This document shows positions 22,641 through 33,510 of a stretch of 64,000 nucleotides of DNA, in pieces; within the stretch, counting starts at the first letter, position 1; each line of letters begins with the position of its first letter. This stretch comes from Dysidea avara. Its lineage: Eukaryota > Porifera > Demospongiae > Dictyoceratida > Dysideidae. The stretch lies in the NCBI RefSeq assembly GCF_963678975.1, contig NC_089285.1:6434694-6498693 (forward strand), given 5' to 3'. Below the pieces are notes generated by a model. That model was not told where the DNA came from. It saw nothing but the letters and a program-made list of their open reading frames with translations, and did no database searches. The translations under genes and the position numbers were made by a program.

Positions 22641-23555
22641 GAGTGGTAGCTTAAGTAATTGTAAACAAATTATAGAAACAGCAACAGTCCAACTGATTCT
22701 GACAGTGAAATTTTCAACAGGGGTACTAACAGTGTGCATATATATATATATTTGGGAGTGAGTAAAGTGAAAGCTGATTGATACAACTAGCTATGCTCTA
22801 TCTAGGAGGTCTGGGGGAACGTTCCCACAGGATGATAGCTAATTTAACCTTCAATTCTGTGATTGGCAAATTCGGTAATTTTAAGTCAAGGTTGTTTTGA
22901 AAATATCACAGTTAGTTATCTGAGATTACAAATTTTGACTGAACTTAGTAACTTCTTGATTATAACATGAATTCAAAAGGTTATTTGTAGCTACCTAGTA
23001 ACCTAGGCGGAGTCAAATATACTCAAAATTTTGTCCAAAATGCTTTCAGGAATTTCCCAAAGTTTTCACCTATTATACTCTTCAGTGTTCCCATTATGCT
23101 TGCATTATGCTCCTAGGTTAGCAACATTTCTTACAATTTATCTTGAAACATTATAATCTGTGAATGTTCTATTAGAGTATTTCACTACAAAGCGACTGTT
23201 CTATTAGTAGTGCAGATTTGTGCACAAATTTGGGTGAATTGTAGGTTTTTACGTACAAACATCAAAGTTGGCAGGATTATAGAACTTCACCTAGTAAGTA
23301 TTTTTAGAAGTGGAGCCACCTCCAACTCTGACCTTTATGCATTAATTAATTACTAAATTTAATATGACATTTTGAAATCAATTGTGGTCATTATGAGTAT
23401 CAAATGAAATGGCACACTACAAGAAGTAATTTAACAGTTGAATCAAGTCTGTATGTCTTTCTGTTCAAAAGTTATGGCTATTTTTCCATGTTCAACTATC
23501 ACAGTGAACAAAAATAAAAAACACTATAATAATACCATTCTACAAGTAGTCAGCG
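22641..23555. other. intergenic with dispersed motif copies
   Basis: Two CTCTATTAGAG-type motif copies at 23166-23210. A run from 23230 resembles the dispersed repeat at 23560 (GTGCAC, AAAGTTGGCA, GGAGCCACCTC), probably an older copy. No gene. Confidence 0.4.
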
Positions 23556-23559
23556 TTGT

Positions 23560-24030
23560 AAGCCTTTTTAAAAAAGGCTTTTTTGTGCACTTTTGGATAA
23601 AAGCATGAAAGTTGGCAAAAAGTTTGTGTGTGTGACAAAGATCATTTTTTGCTAGGGAGCCACCTCAGATTTGACCTTTGGTGACCTTTACAGGCAATTT
23701 AATGTTCAAAAACTGTCAGTTTTGTCTCTATTTCATGTTTGTATGATCCAAAATCCACACACTTGGTGTCAAATTGAAGCAGTTTCCCTAAAGATTAAGT
23801 TGGTTTTTACAGAAAGTCTATATCTTATTCTGTTACAAAGTTACAATGATTTTTGTGGTAAAATATGCAAGTATATTGTCTCCCGCCCACGCACAGTTGA
23901 AAATGTACAGAAAGAAGGCTTACTTTTTAATACTCTTTATTTTTCTTATTAAGGCTTTACAGCACAAGTGCTGAAGGTCTGTAGGACACCCGGTCCTACA
24001 GCCTGTTGAAATTTGTTGTGTTTGAAAAGT
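23560..24030 (+). repeat. dispersed retroposon-like repeat
   Basis: Contains TTTGTGCACTTTTGGATAAA, GGGAGCCACCTCAGATTTGA and, at the right, TTATTAAGGCTTTACAGCAC with AAGTGCTGAAGGTCTGTAGG. Reverse copies lie at 29060-29570 and 54600-54790. The TTATTAAGG/AGCACAAGTGCT end resembles the 3' tail of a LINE or SINE. The small open frame inside (23671-23952) is not shared as coding sequence. Confidence 0.6.
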
Positions 24031-24227
24031 GGAGATAGGAGAAAAAAATCCATGACTGGAATGACCTAGGCAGCCTCAAACCTGCAGCCATCCGATTAAC
24101 GTTCAAACGCTTACAGGAGTCTGCCAGGAAGCCAGGATGTTCAATTTCATGTATATGTCTCCATATAGAGAGTGACTTATTATCTCAAAGTACCCCATGT
24201 GGAACCAAATGGACATTAGTATATTTA

Positions 24228-24290
24228 TTAAGGCTTTACAGCACAAGTGCTGAAAGTCTGTAAGACACCTGGTCCTACACTCTGTTTAAA
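24228..24290. repeat. retroposon tail copy
   Basis: TTATTAAGGCTTTACAGCAC followed by AAGTGCTGAAAGTCTGTAAG, matching the right end of the repeat at 23560-24030. It contains the self-complementary AGCACAAGTGCT. Confidence 0.6.
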
Positions 24291-24619
24291 GTTGATACAT
24301 AAAGTGTACTGATTCTGTATAACAATTTGACATGTTAAATAGGTATGATACTTAGGGATAGATCAATTGACTACCATGGGTTACATGCCCATGCAGGTCA
24401 ATACTCTGAATGGCGGGTTTATGTACGAGGTACAATTTGTGTAAATTTTGCAAATTCTTGATCCACTAAATTTTAGCTGCATGTTTTTGTATGAATTCAC
24501 ACATTTCGACTAAGCTTTCTGGATTCTACTTTTATTGAATCATTATAGTGAAGACAATTGCTTGTGTTTTGTAGACTAAAGTTTGCAATTGCAGAAATTT
24601 CTGCTGTAGTCTATTTAGT

Positions 24620-25025
24620 AGGCACCGGCCTATTATGCTTTTAATTTTGCCTATTATGCTATGCTGCAGTGCTCAAAAAATTTTGCCTATTATGCTCATA
24701 ATTATGCTCAAACTTTTTGCTACAGTTCCCATGTTTTGTTACTTTCTAATGGATAATGATAAACTTTGGCTTATGAACAACTGAAATGCACTTGTTGTGC
24801 ATTAAGAATTTGGCTACATTATACTGTGAAACTATAATAACAGTCATGTCAAATAACTACTTAATGCCATATCAGTGCCATCGTTATTGTAAGTCAACCT
24901 TTTTCTGTGGCATGCATTTTTGCTTACAGTATGACAATTATTCTGCCTATTATACTAGCTTATGTTTGATGCTTTCAGGCACCTATTATGCTCAAAATCA
25001 TGTCAGCATAATAGGCTGGTGCCTA
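24620..25025. mobile_element. MITE, AGGCACCGGCCTATTATGCT ends
   Basis: Inverted ends AGGCACCGGCCTATTATGCT and AGCATAATAGGCTGGTGCCT. Internal TTATGCTCAAA repeats are typical of several related elements in this window (33054, 47085). A second copy at 27214-27998 carries an inserted hAT element. Confidence 0.8.
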
Positions 25026-25769
25026 CTCAACATCATGACAACATGCTCTATTAATGGAGTTCTGGGGGCATGCCGCCACAGAGTCTTCTGAGATTGAATT
25101 TGGTAACAGTAAGCACTGTGAGTTACTGTTAAAGAAAGTGCTCATCATCAGCTGATCAGCATTATTATACAGTAGCAGTAGTAATACTATAATAGCTGCA
25201 TGTCATACAGCTAGGGGATACAGCATGAATACTGCAGTACGATTTACATGTAAGTATATAAAGCTGAAATTTAAGAGGTCTGATGCTGCAACCCCTGGAA
25301 TCTGACACATATTATCAATGTATATACAGTAGCAATAAAATTGCAAATACAGCTGGCAATATTTATCTATGTTTCTAGGTTCACAAGGAGATGGTAATAG
25401 CTATCATAGTTTCTGGTCTAATTTATTTATACTGTGGTCATTCTAGAACATCTCTTTTGGGAGTTTGGAATTTGAAGAAATGATATGGGGTGCTATAGTT
25501 GTTTATGTTGATAAAGAATTCACTTAAGCCTACACCCCTCATTATAAAAGTACACAGAAGGGTCTCAAATGCAATATACACAGTGGTCATATTTTGTTTG
25601 CACCTTAAAAGTTAGATACATATATGTAACATACAGGTTATTATGTGTGGAGTAGGTCTGGGGGTAGTTAGCTTTGTTCAGTCACTATGGTTTCCAATGC
25701 AATACGAAGGTGTCTCTTTTTACTGCATTGCTGTAATGCTGTAAGTTGTGATTTCATACAGGTAGCTTA
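25026..25769. other. intergenic
   Basis: No gene or repeat recognised. Confidence 0.4.
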
Positions 25770-26021
25770 TATGACCAGATCTGCAAAAAGGGGTCTTTTA
25801 GCCTTTCCGATTACATGTACTTGGCAACCCATAACTTGACCTGTGAATATGGTGTCACCCTGAAATTTGGTCACCTGATACCCCTAACATATATAGTATA
25901 TACCACAATAGCTTGGTGTAATATGAAGGTGATAAGTCAAACATATGTGCATAGAGTTATTAGTAAACAAACCCAGGAATCTGGAAAGGCTATAAGACCC
26001 CTTTTCGCAGATCCGGTCACA
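25770..26021. mobile_element. MITE, TATGACCAGATCTGCAAAAA ends
   Basis: Left end ATGACCAGATCTGCAAAAAG then GGGTCTTTTAGCCTTTCC; right end GGAAAGGCTATAAGACCCC then TTTTCGCAGATCCGGTCAC. A sister copy lies at 26545-26792. Internal frames are not conserved between copies. Confidence 0.8.
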
Positions 26022-26185
26022 AAGTATTTATTGAAGTGTAATTGTAACTTTCACTATCAACATAGTTTTAATATAGTAAAATATCCAAATGCCTGTCACA
26101 TGACCAAGTCGTTAGGTAAGAAATGTGCCTTAGATTGGCATATAGTACAGTTGCTTTTGGTTTTGGTCACGTGACCGCTTTACTC

Positions 26186-27205
26186 TGTTATTGATTGATT
26201 GATTGATTAATATATTTAACCTCCAGGCAATCAGCTACAGCCATTCTTCCTTGCCCAGAGGGACACATTGCAATATATAGACAGTACACACAAAACTAAA
26301 CAAAGCAATTATACAAAGACAACCAAAGTAAACAACTTATAACACAAAAAACATACATAGTTACAATCATATTAATATTATCAAAGGAGTGAGTCACAGT
26401 GCTGCTTAAGGACATCCACATACTCATAAAATGGAGAATTAATAGTCAGTTACAGATGATGGTAATGCATTCCACCATTGAATAGTCTTATAATGAAAGA
26501 AATGTTGAGTAAAGCACAAGCTGAACATAGGTAAGTTTGCAAAATATGTGACTGGGTCTGCGAAAAGGGGTCTTATAGCCTTTCCAATTGCATGTACTTG
26601 GCAATCCATAACTTAACTTGTGAGTATGGTACCAACCTGAAATATGGTCACCTTACACTATCACTAACATAGCACTGTTCATGGATGTAATTTTAAGACA
26701 ATAGGTTAAACACATGCATGATATGTTATGACTCGTCAAACTTGGAAATTTGGAAAGGCTATAAGACCCCTTTTCGCAAATCCGGTCACATAATATTATA
26801 CTGGTGTCCTTGTACTATATAAGAAGTTCCACTGAAAACAATTGGTGGTTCAAGTGGAATACATTTAACTTGGTAGTACTGGTGGCACATTAAACACAGT
26901 GATTTAAACTGAATATATAATCTATGATAAAATTCAGACACATGATCATATTTCCTTAGGTCATAACACAACCTTACTGCACCCTCTAAAGTCTTTGCAG
27001 TAGAGTGCTTCAAAATGATGGTCCCCACACTGTTACACAGTAAGACAAATCAGACAATACCAGGGATTCCAATAACATCTTCACCAAACTATTGTCAATA
27101 ACATGTCAGTGAGACCTAAGCAAACATAGATAGCTAGTATACGACATTTTATGGCACACATTAGCAATGTGATGAGTCCAAGACATAGTAGAGTCAAAAA
27201 TAAGT
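26186..27205 (-). pseudogene. LINE 3' fragment, interrupted by a MITE
   Basis: A minus-strand RT C-terminal remnant. Read from 27205 downward it gives LGLIFDSTMSWTHHIANVCH, then SLVLSDLSYCVTVWGPSF, then HSTAKTLEGAVRLCYDLRKY and QYYQVKCIPLEPPIVFSGTS. After the MITE at 26545-26792 it resumes with TIQWWNALPSSVTDYNS and ends in a (GATT)n tail at 26189-26208, which is a normal LINE 3' terminus. Several stops and shifts are present. Only the thumb and downstream region remain. Confidence 0.75.
26545..26792. mobile_element. MITE, TATGTGACTGGGTCTGCGAA ends
   Basis: Left end TATGTGACTGGGTCTGCGAA then AAGGGGTCTTATAGCCTTTCC; right end GGAAAGGCTATAAGACCCC then TTTTCGCAAATCCGGTCACA. Inserted inside the LINE fragment at 26186-27205. 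Sister of 25770-26021. Confidence 0.85.
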
Positions 27206-27213
27206 CCTAAATT

Positions 27214-27998
27214 AGGCACCAGCCTATTATGCTTTTAATTTTGCCTATTGTGCTATGCTGCAGTGCTTAAAATTTTTACATATTATGCTTATTATTATGC
27301 TCAAAATTTTTGCCACAGTTCCTATGTGTTGTTACTTTCTAATGGATAATGATAAACTTTGGCTTATGAACAACTGGTTAAATGTGAAAAGTACTCATTG
27401 TGCATTAAGAATTTGGCTGCATTGTAAACTATAATAACAGCGGTTTGAGATAACTATTTAATGCTATATCAGTGGCATCAACTGTTCTATTATCAGGGCC
27501 GCCCACAGGGGGGGGCAACTGGGGCATTTTGCCCCGGGCCCCAGCCTGAAAGGGGCCCCAGCCTGAAAGGGGCCCCAGGAGGCCCCCCTGAATACCTGTT
27601 TAAAAGATCGATATACTCTAATAGAGCAGTCAGATCTAAATACTCTAATAGAGCAGTCACAGTATTCTTCAGAGGAGCAGTGTAGCAAGCTTATAGATAA
27701 GGAGATATGGTTGGTGATGGGTATATAGTTATTGTCATTGCCAGCAGGTTGTGATCTTTTTTTTTTTTTTTTGGTCTTCATCTTACAACTTGGGTCAAGG
27801 GCCCCACTTTAACTCTTTGCCCTGGGCCCCTTAATTTCTCTGGGCGGCCCTGTCTATTATTGCAAGTCAACCTTTTTCTGTGACATGCATTTTCGATTGC
27901 AGTATGACAATTATTCTGCCTATCATGCTAGCATTATGCTTGATGCTTTCAGGCACCTATTATGCTCAAAATTATGCCAGCATAATAGGCTGGTGCCT
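27214..27998. mobile_element. MITE, AGGCACC family, with nested hAT
   Basis: Ends AGGCACCAGCCTATTATGCT and AGCATAATAGGCTGGTGCCT match the element at 24620. Removing the inserted hAT element and one target duplication leaves about 418 bases, close to the 406 of the other copy. Confidence 0.8.
27494..27852. mobile_element. hAT-type MITE with 8-bp target duplication
   Basis: Ends CAGGGCCGCCCACAGG and CTCTGGGCGGCCCTG, flanked by TCTATTAT on both sides (27486-27493 and 27853-27860). An 8-bp duplication and CAGGG ends identify the hAT superfamily. It carries two copies of the CTCTAATAGAG motif and a poly-T tract. The second copy, in opposite orientation, is at 52788-53165. The GGGGCCCC blocks are internal. 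Confidence 0.9.
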
Positions 27999-28009
27999 GC
28001 TATTTAGAT

Positions 28010-29055
28010 TATATATGAACTTGCAAATATATAGTATCACTAATGTTTAGCACACTGTATCTATCACTGAAGAATATTTGAAACCACCCTATGCATGCAA
28101 TAGCAACTCAGTATATTAGTGCATATCATACTATATAAGCATTGTTCTTATTATATTTTTTAAAGCTATTACTGTGAAACTTCTCTAATTCAATACCTGT
28201 ATCTAATCCAGAATATCTCTGTAATCTGACACCATTTAATTTGCTGCACCAATGAAATAAGACTTTTTCTGTCTGATATTGCTTGATAATCCAACATCCC
28301 CACGCAGGTTGTTGAGCAAAATGTAACTGATATATAATAGGAAATTCTACACAGGCGACTAAACCAAGTAAAATTGATTTATTGCTCATATATACCATAT
28401 ATAGGTACTGGTCATGGTGCAGGTTTTAAAATCAAAATATCTGTCCAAAATTAAAGTAGTGTGACTATTTATGTTGTACATTTTAAAATAAATTGTCTGG
28501 AATGTAGTAACTTCGTAGTTTTCTTAATTCATATTTGTACAGTTTACTGTGTAATGTCAATAGGGGTAATCAATATGTGCAGATATTATATTGGCTAGTG
28601 GTGTTTATACTGCTATTGTAAATAACTACCAATCCCTTTACTATATCTTATTGCACCAGGTTAGTAAGCACTGCTTAATGCTAGTTCCTTGTAGTACCAA
28701 TCACAACACACCAACATAATACTTAAGGATACACATAAAATGGGAAATTGCTACAGGGTGACAACTAACATATACTGCATGCTTAAGTGTAGCTATTGGT
28801 TATTTTATATTCCATAGGCATTAGCACCATTTTAGCCAAGTATTCTATCTTATATAGACAAGTATGTAGTGCATTTTACTGTACAATGTACATTCTATGT
28901 CTTGAAGTTCATAACTTTAATAGAAATGTGGTCTCTTAACACAGGTGGTCACTATATGACAGGTTCCACCTTACAATTGTAAATGATATCACATATCTAA
29001 CTCAGCATCTAATAATTATGTTGGAAATACAAATCTGCACTATGTATAAGTACCA
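28010..29055. other. intergenic with Tigger-like end fragments
   Basis: ACTGTGAAACTTCTCTAATTC at 28170 and GGTCACTATATGACAGGTTC at 28947 look like isolated or distant ends of a Tigger-type element of about 0.8 kb in which little else is recognisable. The open frame at 28126-28398 lies across the first of these ends and is not a gene. Confidence 0.35.
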
Positions 29056-29059
29056 TATT

Positions 29060-29570
29060 GCATGATGTGCGTGGGCGGGAGGCTACTTTTTGTATTATTG
29101 TATTGTATTAATGCTTTACAGTGACCAGCACTGAAGGTCTGCAGCAACATGTGCTGCAGCCTTAGGATTACCTAACCTAATTTCAAGGACTTAGACTTAG
29201 TGACTTATAGCTGAAAAGGTGTAACAGAAAAGGGGCCAAAGTAAGGAAAAAAATCCCTCCAACCCCATGTTCTTATAAATGACTATAACTTTGCAATAGT
29301 AAAAGTTATGGACTTTCTTTAAATGTTAGTGTACTCTTCAGAGCAAGAGCATTAATTTGACTCCAAGTTTGTGAATTTTGAATCATTTATAGGTGAGACA
29401 GATGAAAAACTGACCATTTTTAAGCATCAAATTGGGTGTAAAGGTCACCAAAGGTCAAATCTGAGGTGGCTCCCTATCAAAAAATAATCTTTATGATACA
29501 TACAAACTATTTGGCAAGTTTCATGTTTTTATTCAAAAGTGCACAAAAAGAGGTCTTAGCACCCTAACTA
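29060..29570 (-). repeat. inverted copy of the 23.6 kb dispersed repeat
   Basis: Shares GTGCGTGGGCGGGAG, CAGCACTGAAGGTCTG, AAAGGTCAAATCTGAGGTGG and TTCAAAAGTGCACAAAAAG with 23560-24030 in reverse orientation. Confidence 0.6.
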
Positions 29571-29684
29571 AAGTGTTTCTAGATGCTGATAATCTAGTTA
29601 TCATTGCAATCTCCACCACACTGACACAGGGCAGTACATTTTAGAGCTGCTTTTTTGCACTTGCACTATCCTCTGCACCCTTTC

Positions 29685-30235
29685 TTACATCCACAACTCA
29701 GTATATAGCTCCCTGGATGAACTGCTGGCTTCCGGTAAAGTTTTCCATAACAGTTTCCAGTTATCTGGATCAGTCCATCTCCACTGCTCTGGTGAAGGTA
29801 AGTTTGGTGGAACATCCCCAGCAATGCCCTCCTTGGCATACAGCTCTCTCAAGGGTGCTGTGGTGGGAGGGATAGCATCCATTGCTCGACCTTTTCTGCT
29901 AAAAAATTGCTTTCTAGCTTCATCAATGTTTACCAAACCATTTGTATGGTAATACAGTAGTATTGAAAATCTCTCTAGTACAACTATATCCTTTTCATTT
30001 ATGTCATCAGGTGAAGTGGAAAGTGCTAGAAAGGTTGCGGTCACTTCTTCTATGCCATCTATGTGTCCCAAGCTGACTTCTTTTCCCCGTAGCAAATGCT
30101 GACTCTGTACCACATCCTGTGTAGGCATGAAACTTTATTAAAGCTTGAGACCTTCTAGGGCCAATGGTTTTAACAATGTCATGAATAGGTATGTATCTAA
30201 AATACCACATACTATACAAATACAATTCCATTGTA
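29685..30235 (-). pseudogene. decayed gene with TGCxTxSxFA motif
   Basis: The upstream frame (to about 30235) encodes YIPIHDIVKTIGPRRSQAL and FHAYTGCGTESAFATGK. The frame then shifts and continues (29685-30128) with ATFLALSTSPDDINE, VVLERFSILLYYHTNGLVN, EARKQFFSRKGRAMDAIPPT and LPSPEQWRWTDPDNWKLLW. These blocks in this order match a family I know only as uncharacterised proteins in invertebrates and fish, usually written HALTGCDTVS...F...KK followed by IPPT and a W-rich segment. The family often behaves as a repeat. At least two shifts near 30050-30110 make this copy dead. No function is known to me. Confidence 0.65.
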
Positions 30236-30559
30236 CACATTCGAAGCAAAGTGTTTTAAGTCCTTAAATTTGTCAAGATAAGATATGAGATCATAAGGAA
30301 ACAGTTCATAAGTGTTTTGATGACCTGCAGTACACAATAGGAAGAAACACAGAACAGAATGTAGCTTACATTCAGAAGCACTAAGGTATCTAGTGTGGTT
30401 CGAATCAGCCATAAGATTATTATTGTTCCTTGGTGTCTTCTCTATAGCATATACATGTCCAGATTCTATAGCACACTTATGAATTGAACATGATATAAAA
30501 AATGGAAAATGGAGAAAACACATGCATGCACATACTTATGGACTACATTGTCAAACATG

Positions 30560-30640
30560 CACTAATGCATGCATGTATGCACGCACACATGCACTTACGC
30601 ACACGCACACGCACACGCGCACACACACACACACTAACAA
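30560..30640. repeat. CA/CG-rich microsatellite
   Basis: ATGCATGCATGTATG followed by (ACGC)n and (AC)n. The short frames across it are artefacts. Confidence 0.85.
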
Positions 30641-31271
30641 AGCAAAAATGCAGAGCCTACGACAGCCATGTGAAACACAGCTACAGTGCATTGCTGCCCA
30701 GTGAATTAGTGCTGGGATTCCTGTACACCACTTAGGAGCTTGAGACTAAATACAATAAACCTCAGAAAAGGATTGTCCAGGTCTCACGGAGAGAGGTGTG
30801 GAACGCAAAGTTCCACAACAACCTCAACACCACTTAAGGAGTCAAGGACAGTTGGATATTTGCTCTAGTAAAACCCTGATATTTACGACCTCAATATCTT
30901 CAGGATGTAATATGCATACTGTAAAAGGGACTTTACTTGTGTGTGTGTGTGTGTGTTTTTTTTTTTTTTTAGTGTTCAAGTGCGTGCATGCATGTGTGTA
31001 TGTACATATAATGCTTTTCTATGAAACATACACTATGTAACAAACAGCTTTAGTTTTGGCTACATTTATGAAATCTACAATTACAATGAATATTAACCAT
31101 AAGTGAATACCTATAATAGTGAACACTTGTATTATAAAACCTATGAATAAAACTTTTACACATTATATCATGAAACATGTAAGGATCCATGTATATGACA
31201 GAGAGCTCTAGAAAGCTAGTGACTTTGGTATAGGTACATAAGTATGTGTACAGGCCATTATATATAAAAGT
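30641..31271. other. intergenic with GT and T tracts
   Basis: (GT)n at 30939-30957 followed by a T run to 30971. No gene. The stretch 30650-30740 resembles 41700-41780 (AAGCT/AGCAAA, CTGCCCAGCA/TGCTGCCCAGTGAA), possibly a dispersed repeat that spawns the microsatellites. Confidence 0.35.
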
Positions 31272-31562
31272 ATAAGAAAAAATTTGAAATTTGAAATTAG
31301 ATTAGCGACAGTGTATAATGCTGCAATAAAAAGTACTGAAACAAGCTGGATCGGATAGTACGTAATGTCCAAATACTGTAAAACAATAAGAAGTGAATAT
31401 CCCTACTGTGCTACACTCAATGCACAGTAGGGGTATTCACTTCTTATTGTTTTACAGTATTTGGACATTACGTACTACTCCGATCCAGCTTGTTTCAGTA
31501 CTTTTTATTGCAGCATTATACACTGTCCGTAATCTAATTTAAAATTCCAAATTGTTTCTTAT
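31272..31562. mobile_element. foldback MITE, 290-bp palindrome
   Basis: Almost perfectly self-complementary across about 290 bases: TGCAATAAAAAGTACTGAAA and ACAAGCTGGATCGGATAGTA on the left are mirrored by TACTACTCCGATCCAGCTTG and TTTCAGTACTTTTTATTGCA on the right; the turn is near 31415. Shares the AAAAAGTACTGAAACAAG block with 37040-37256 and, diverged, with 776-948. Confidence 0.85.
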
Positions 31563-31714
31563 GCTTGTTTGTGAAGTCTTTTTGCAAGCTCATGCATGAC
31601 CACTAAATATCTGCTGAGTTACTCACAGCACTATTATATATATGCTAGATTATGACACATACAATAACAACTTTTTTGTGTGTGTGTGTTTGAATAATTA
31701 AAAAAATAATAATA

Positions 31715-31905
31715 AAAATCAGTGGGCGTGGCTCTACATAAGCCTGCAGACAATAATGGACGTGGATTCGTGCATACCTACAGACTGATAAATGGACGCG
31801 GCTACCATATGTCTACAGACTGTAATTTACGTAAGTGGGCGTGGCTCACAAAAGAAGCAGAACTACGCTATGACACGTAGTAACACGTCCACATTTAATT
31901 TAGCA
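31715..31905. repeat. GTGGGCGTGGC short-period repeat
   Basis: About four degenerate 38 to 45-base units of (G)TGG(G/A)CG(T/C)GGCT followed by CTACAGAC. The same arrangement is at 63205-63350. Confidence 0.65.
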
Positions 31906-32014
31906 CGTGGGGTCAGACCCGAATAATCTTTAAAGCAGGACCTGGATGACCCGACTCGTTGTTACTAACAAAGACTTACACATTGCTATATAGTTTGCCG
32001 TGAGTTGCTCTCTC

Positions 32015-32930
32015 TGATAGCGATTCCGGAATTCCGTAAATTTTGCATAAAATTTTCTCCGTGAATCTTCCATTGGAGAGTTGGCACAATCATTTCGCTG
32101 CCATACGAGCGACTGATCTAACAATTGGATCGTTTCTAGGGTTTCTGGGGGCAATGAATATGATGGTGCAGTTAGTTTCCCGCTACAAATATGTTTGTGT
32201 GGAGTTTTATGCTAATTATAAGACTATTTTGCAATATAGCCACCACAATGTTATGTTCTTTTTGCAAGAAACGACCCAGCACATGTTAGTTACACCAAGG
32301 TGAGCATTTTTGTCCATGTAGTTTTCAATATTACCATGCTAAAAGTCAGCAAATTTGCACCACAAATGGCTCATCTCTTTGATGCACCATTTTGGTAGCT
32401 GTCAAAGAGCTGTACATTAAGAGACAAAACAATCATATAACCAGCTATAAATCAACAGTACAACTCCTTGCTTTGCATGCACATTGTATTTTTGAGTGGA
32501 GATGACTGGAACAGAGTGGTTGCACTTCACCATGTGTGTGTTGTCTTGCCATCCGCAAGATGCTAAATGCTTGCAACTATTTAGTGGCTTTCTATGGAGG
32601 TGACCTTTATTCAGAGGGTCTTACAAGTAAGGTTACACTGTGGTCCATGTAATAAGGTATTTATAACAGAAAACAGAATTTCAAAATGTTATTGCAAAGC
32701 TCGGTTATAAGCATTTGTTCAATTGTGCCATTTTTGGGCCTTTTTGCAATGGAAAGATATGGAGAAAATTTTGCCTATTTTAAAGGACAAAATTGCTTAT
32801 AACTCTACCATCCTATAATGGATTTTTAAAATCTAAGTGTTTATGAGATCCTCAGGGAGTACTACTCAAGGCTATGCTAAATAAAAATTATTTCCATTAA
32901 TTTTAAAATTCTCCCGGAATCGCTATCTCT
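32015..32930. mobile_element. possible element with GATAGCGATTCCGG ends
   Basis: CTGATAGCGATTCCGGAATT at the left and ATTCTCCCGGAATCGCTATC at the right are inverted matches of about 15-18 bases, 900 bases apart. The interior has no transposase and nothing I recognise. The class is unknown and the ends may be coincidental. Confidence 0.35.
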
Positions 32931-33009
32931 GATCGATATCAACAGCGAGTCACGTACGCGTGTTTTTGGTGCAACCGGCGCCGGACCACATTTATTCGAA
33001 TAGTCAGTT

Positions 33010-33053
33010 TTGTTAGGCGCAATCTGTGAATTTGTGCAGTTTATAAATTGCGC
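33010..33053. repeat. GCGCAATTTATAAATTGCGC-type palindromic repeat
   Basis: TTAGGCGCAATCTGTGAATT then TTTATAAATTGCGC; an inverted copy is at 36500-36550. It directly abuts the MITE at 33054. Confidence 0.5.
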
Positions 33054-33510
33054 TAGGGACCCGCCGATTATGCTGGCATAATTTTGAGCATAATAGGTAC
33101 CTAAAAGCATTGAGCATAATGCCAGCATAATAGGTTAAATATTTGTACGATAGTGTAAATTCTTGCTGGAAAAATGACAATTGCAAAATAAGATCGATAT
33201 ACTCTAATAGAGCAGTCAGTAACTCTAATAGAACAATCATCAAACTGACTGTTCTATTAGAGTATATTGATCTTTTCTCTTACATGCAAGCATGCAGCAA
33301 GAATTTATTATTTGTGCTCCAGCCACTCATTTTTTTCTTTCTATACAGTGTTAAACTAGTAGCAAAGCATATGAACTAAAGCATGAACATTGAGCATAAT
33401 CGAGCATAATAGGTAAATATTGAGCATTAATTTAAGCATAATAGGTGAATTTTTGAGTAGTGAAGCATAGCATAATAGGTAAAATTATGAGCATAATCGG
33501 CGGGTCCCTA
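33054..33510. mobile_element. MITE, TAGGGACCCGCCGATTATGC ends
   Basis: Left TAGGGACCCGCCGATTATGC, right GCATAATCGGCGGGTCCCTA, an exact inverted match of 20 bases. Internal GAGCATAATAGGT repeats and three CTCTATTAGAG motifs (33202-33262) arranged head to head. No coding capacity. Confidence 0.85.
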
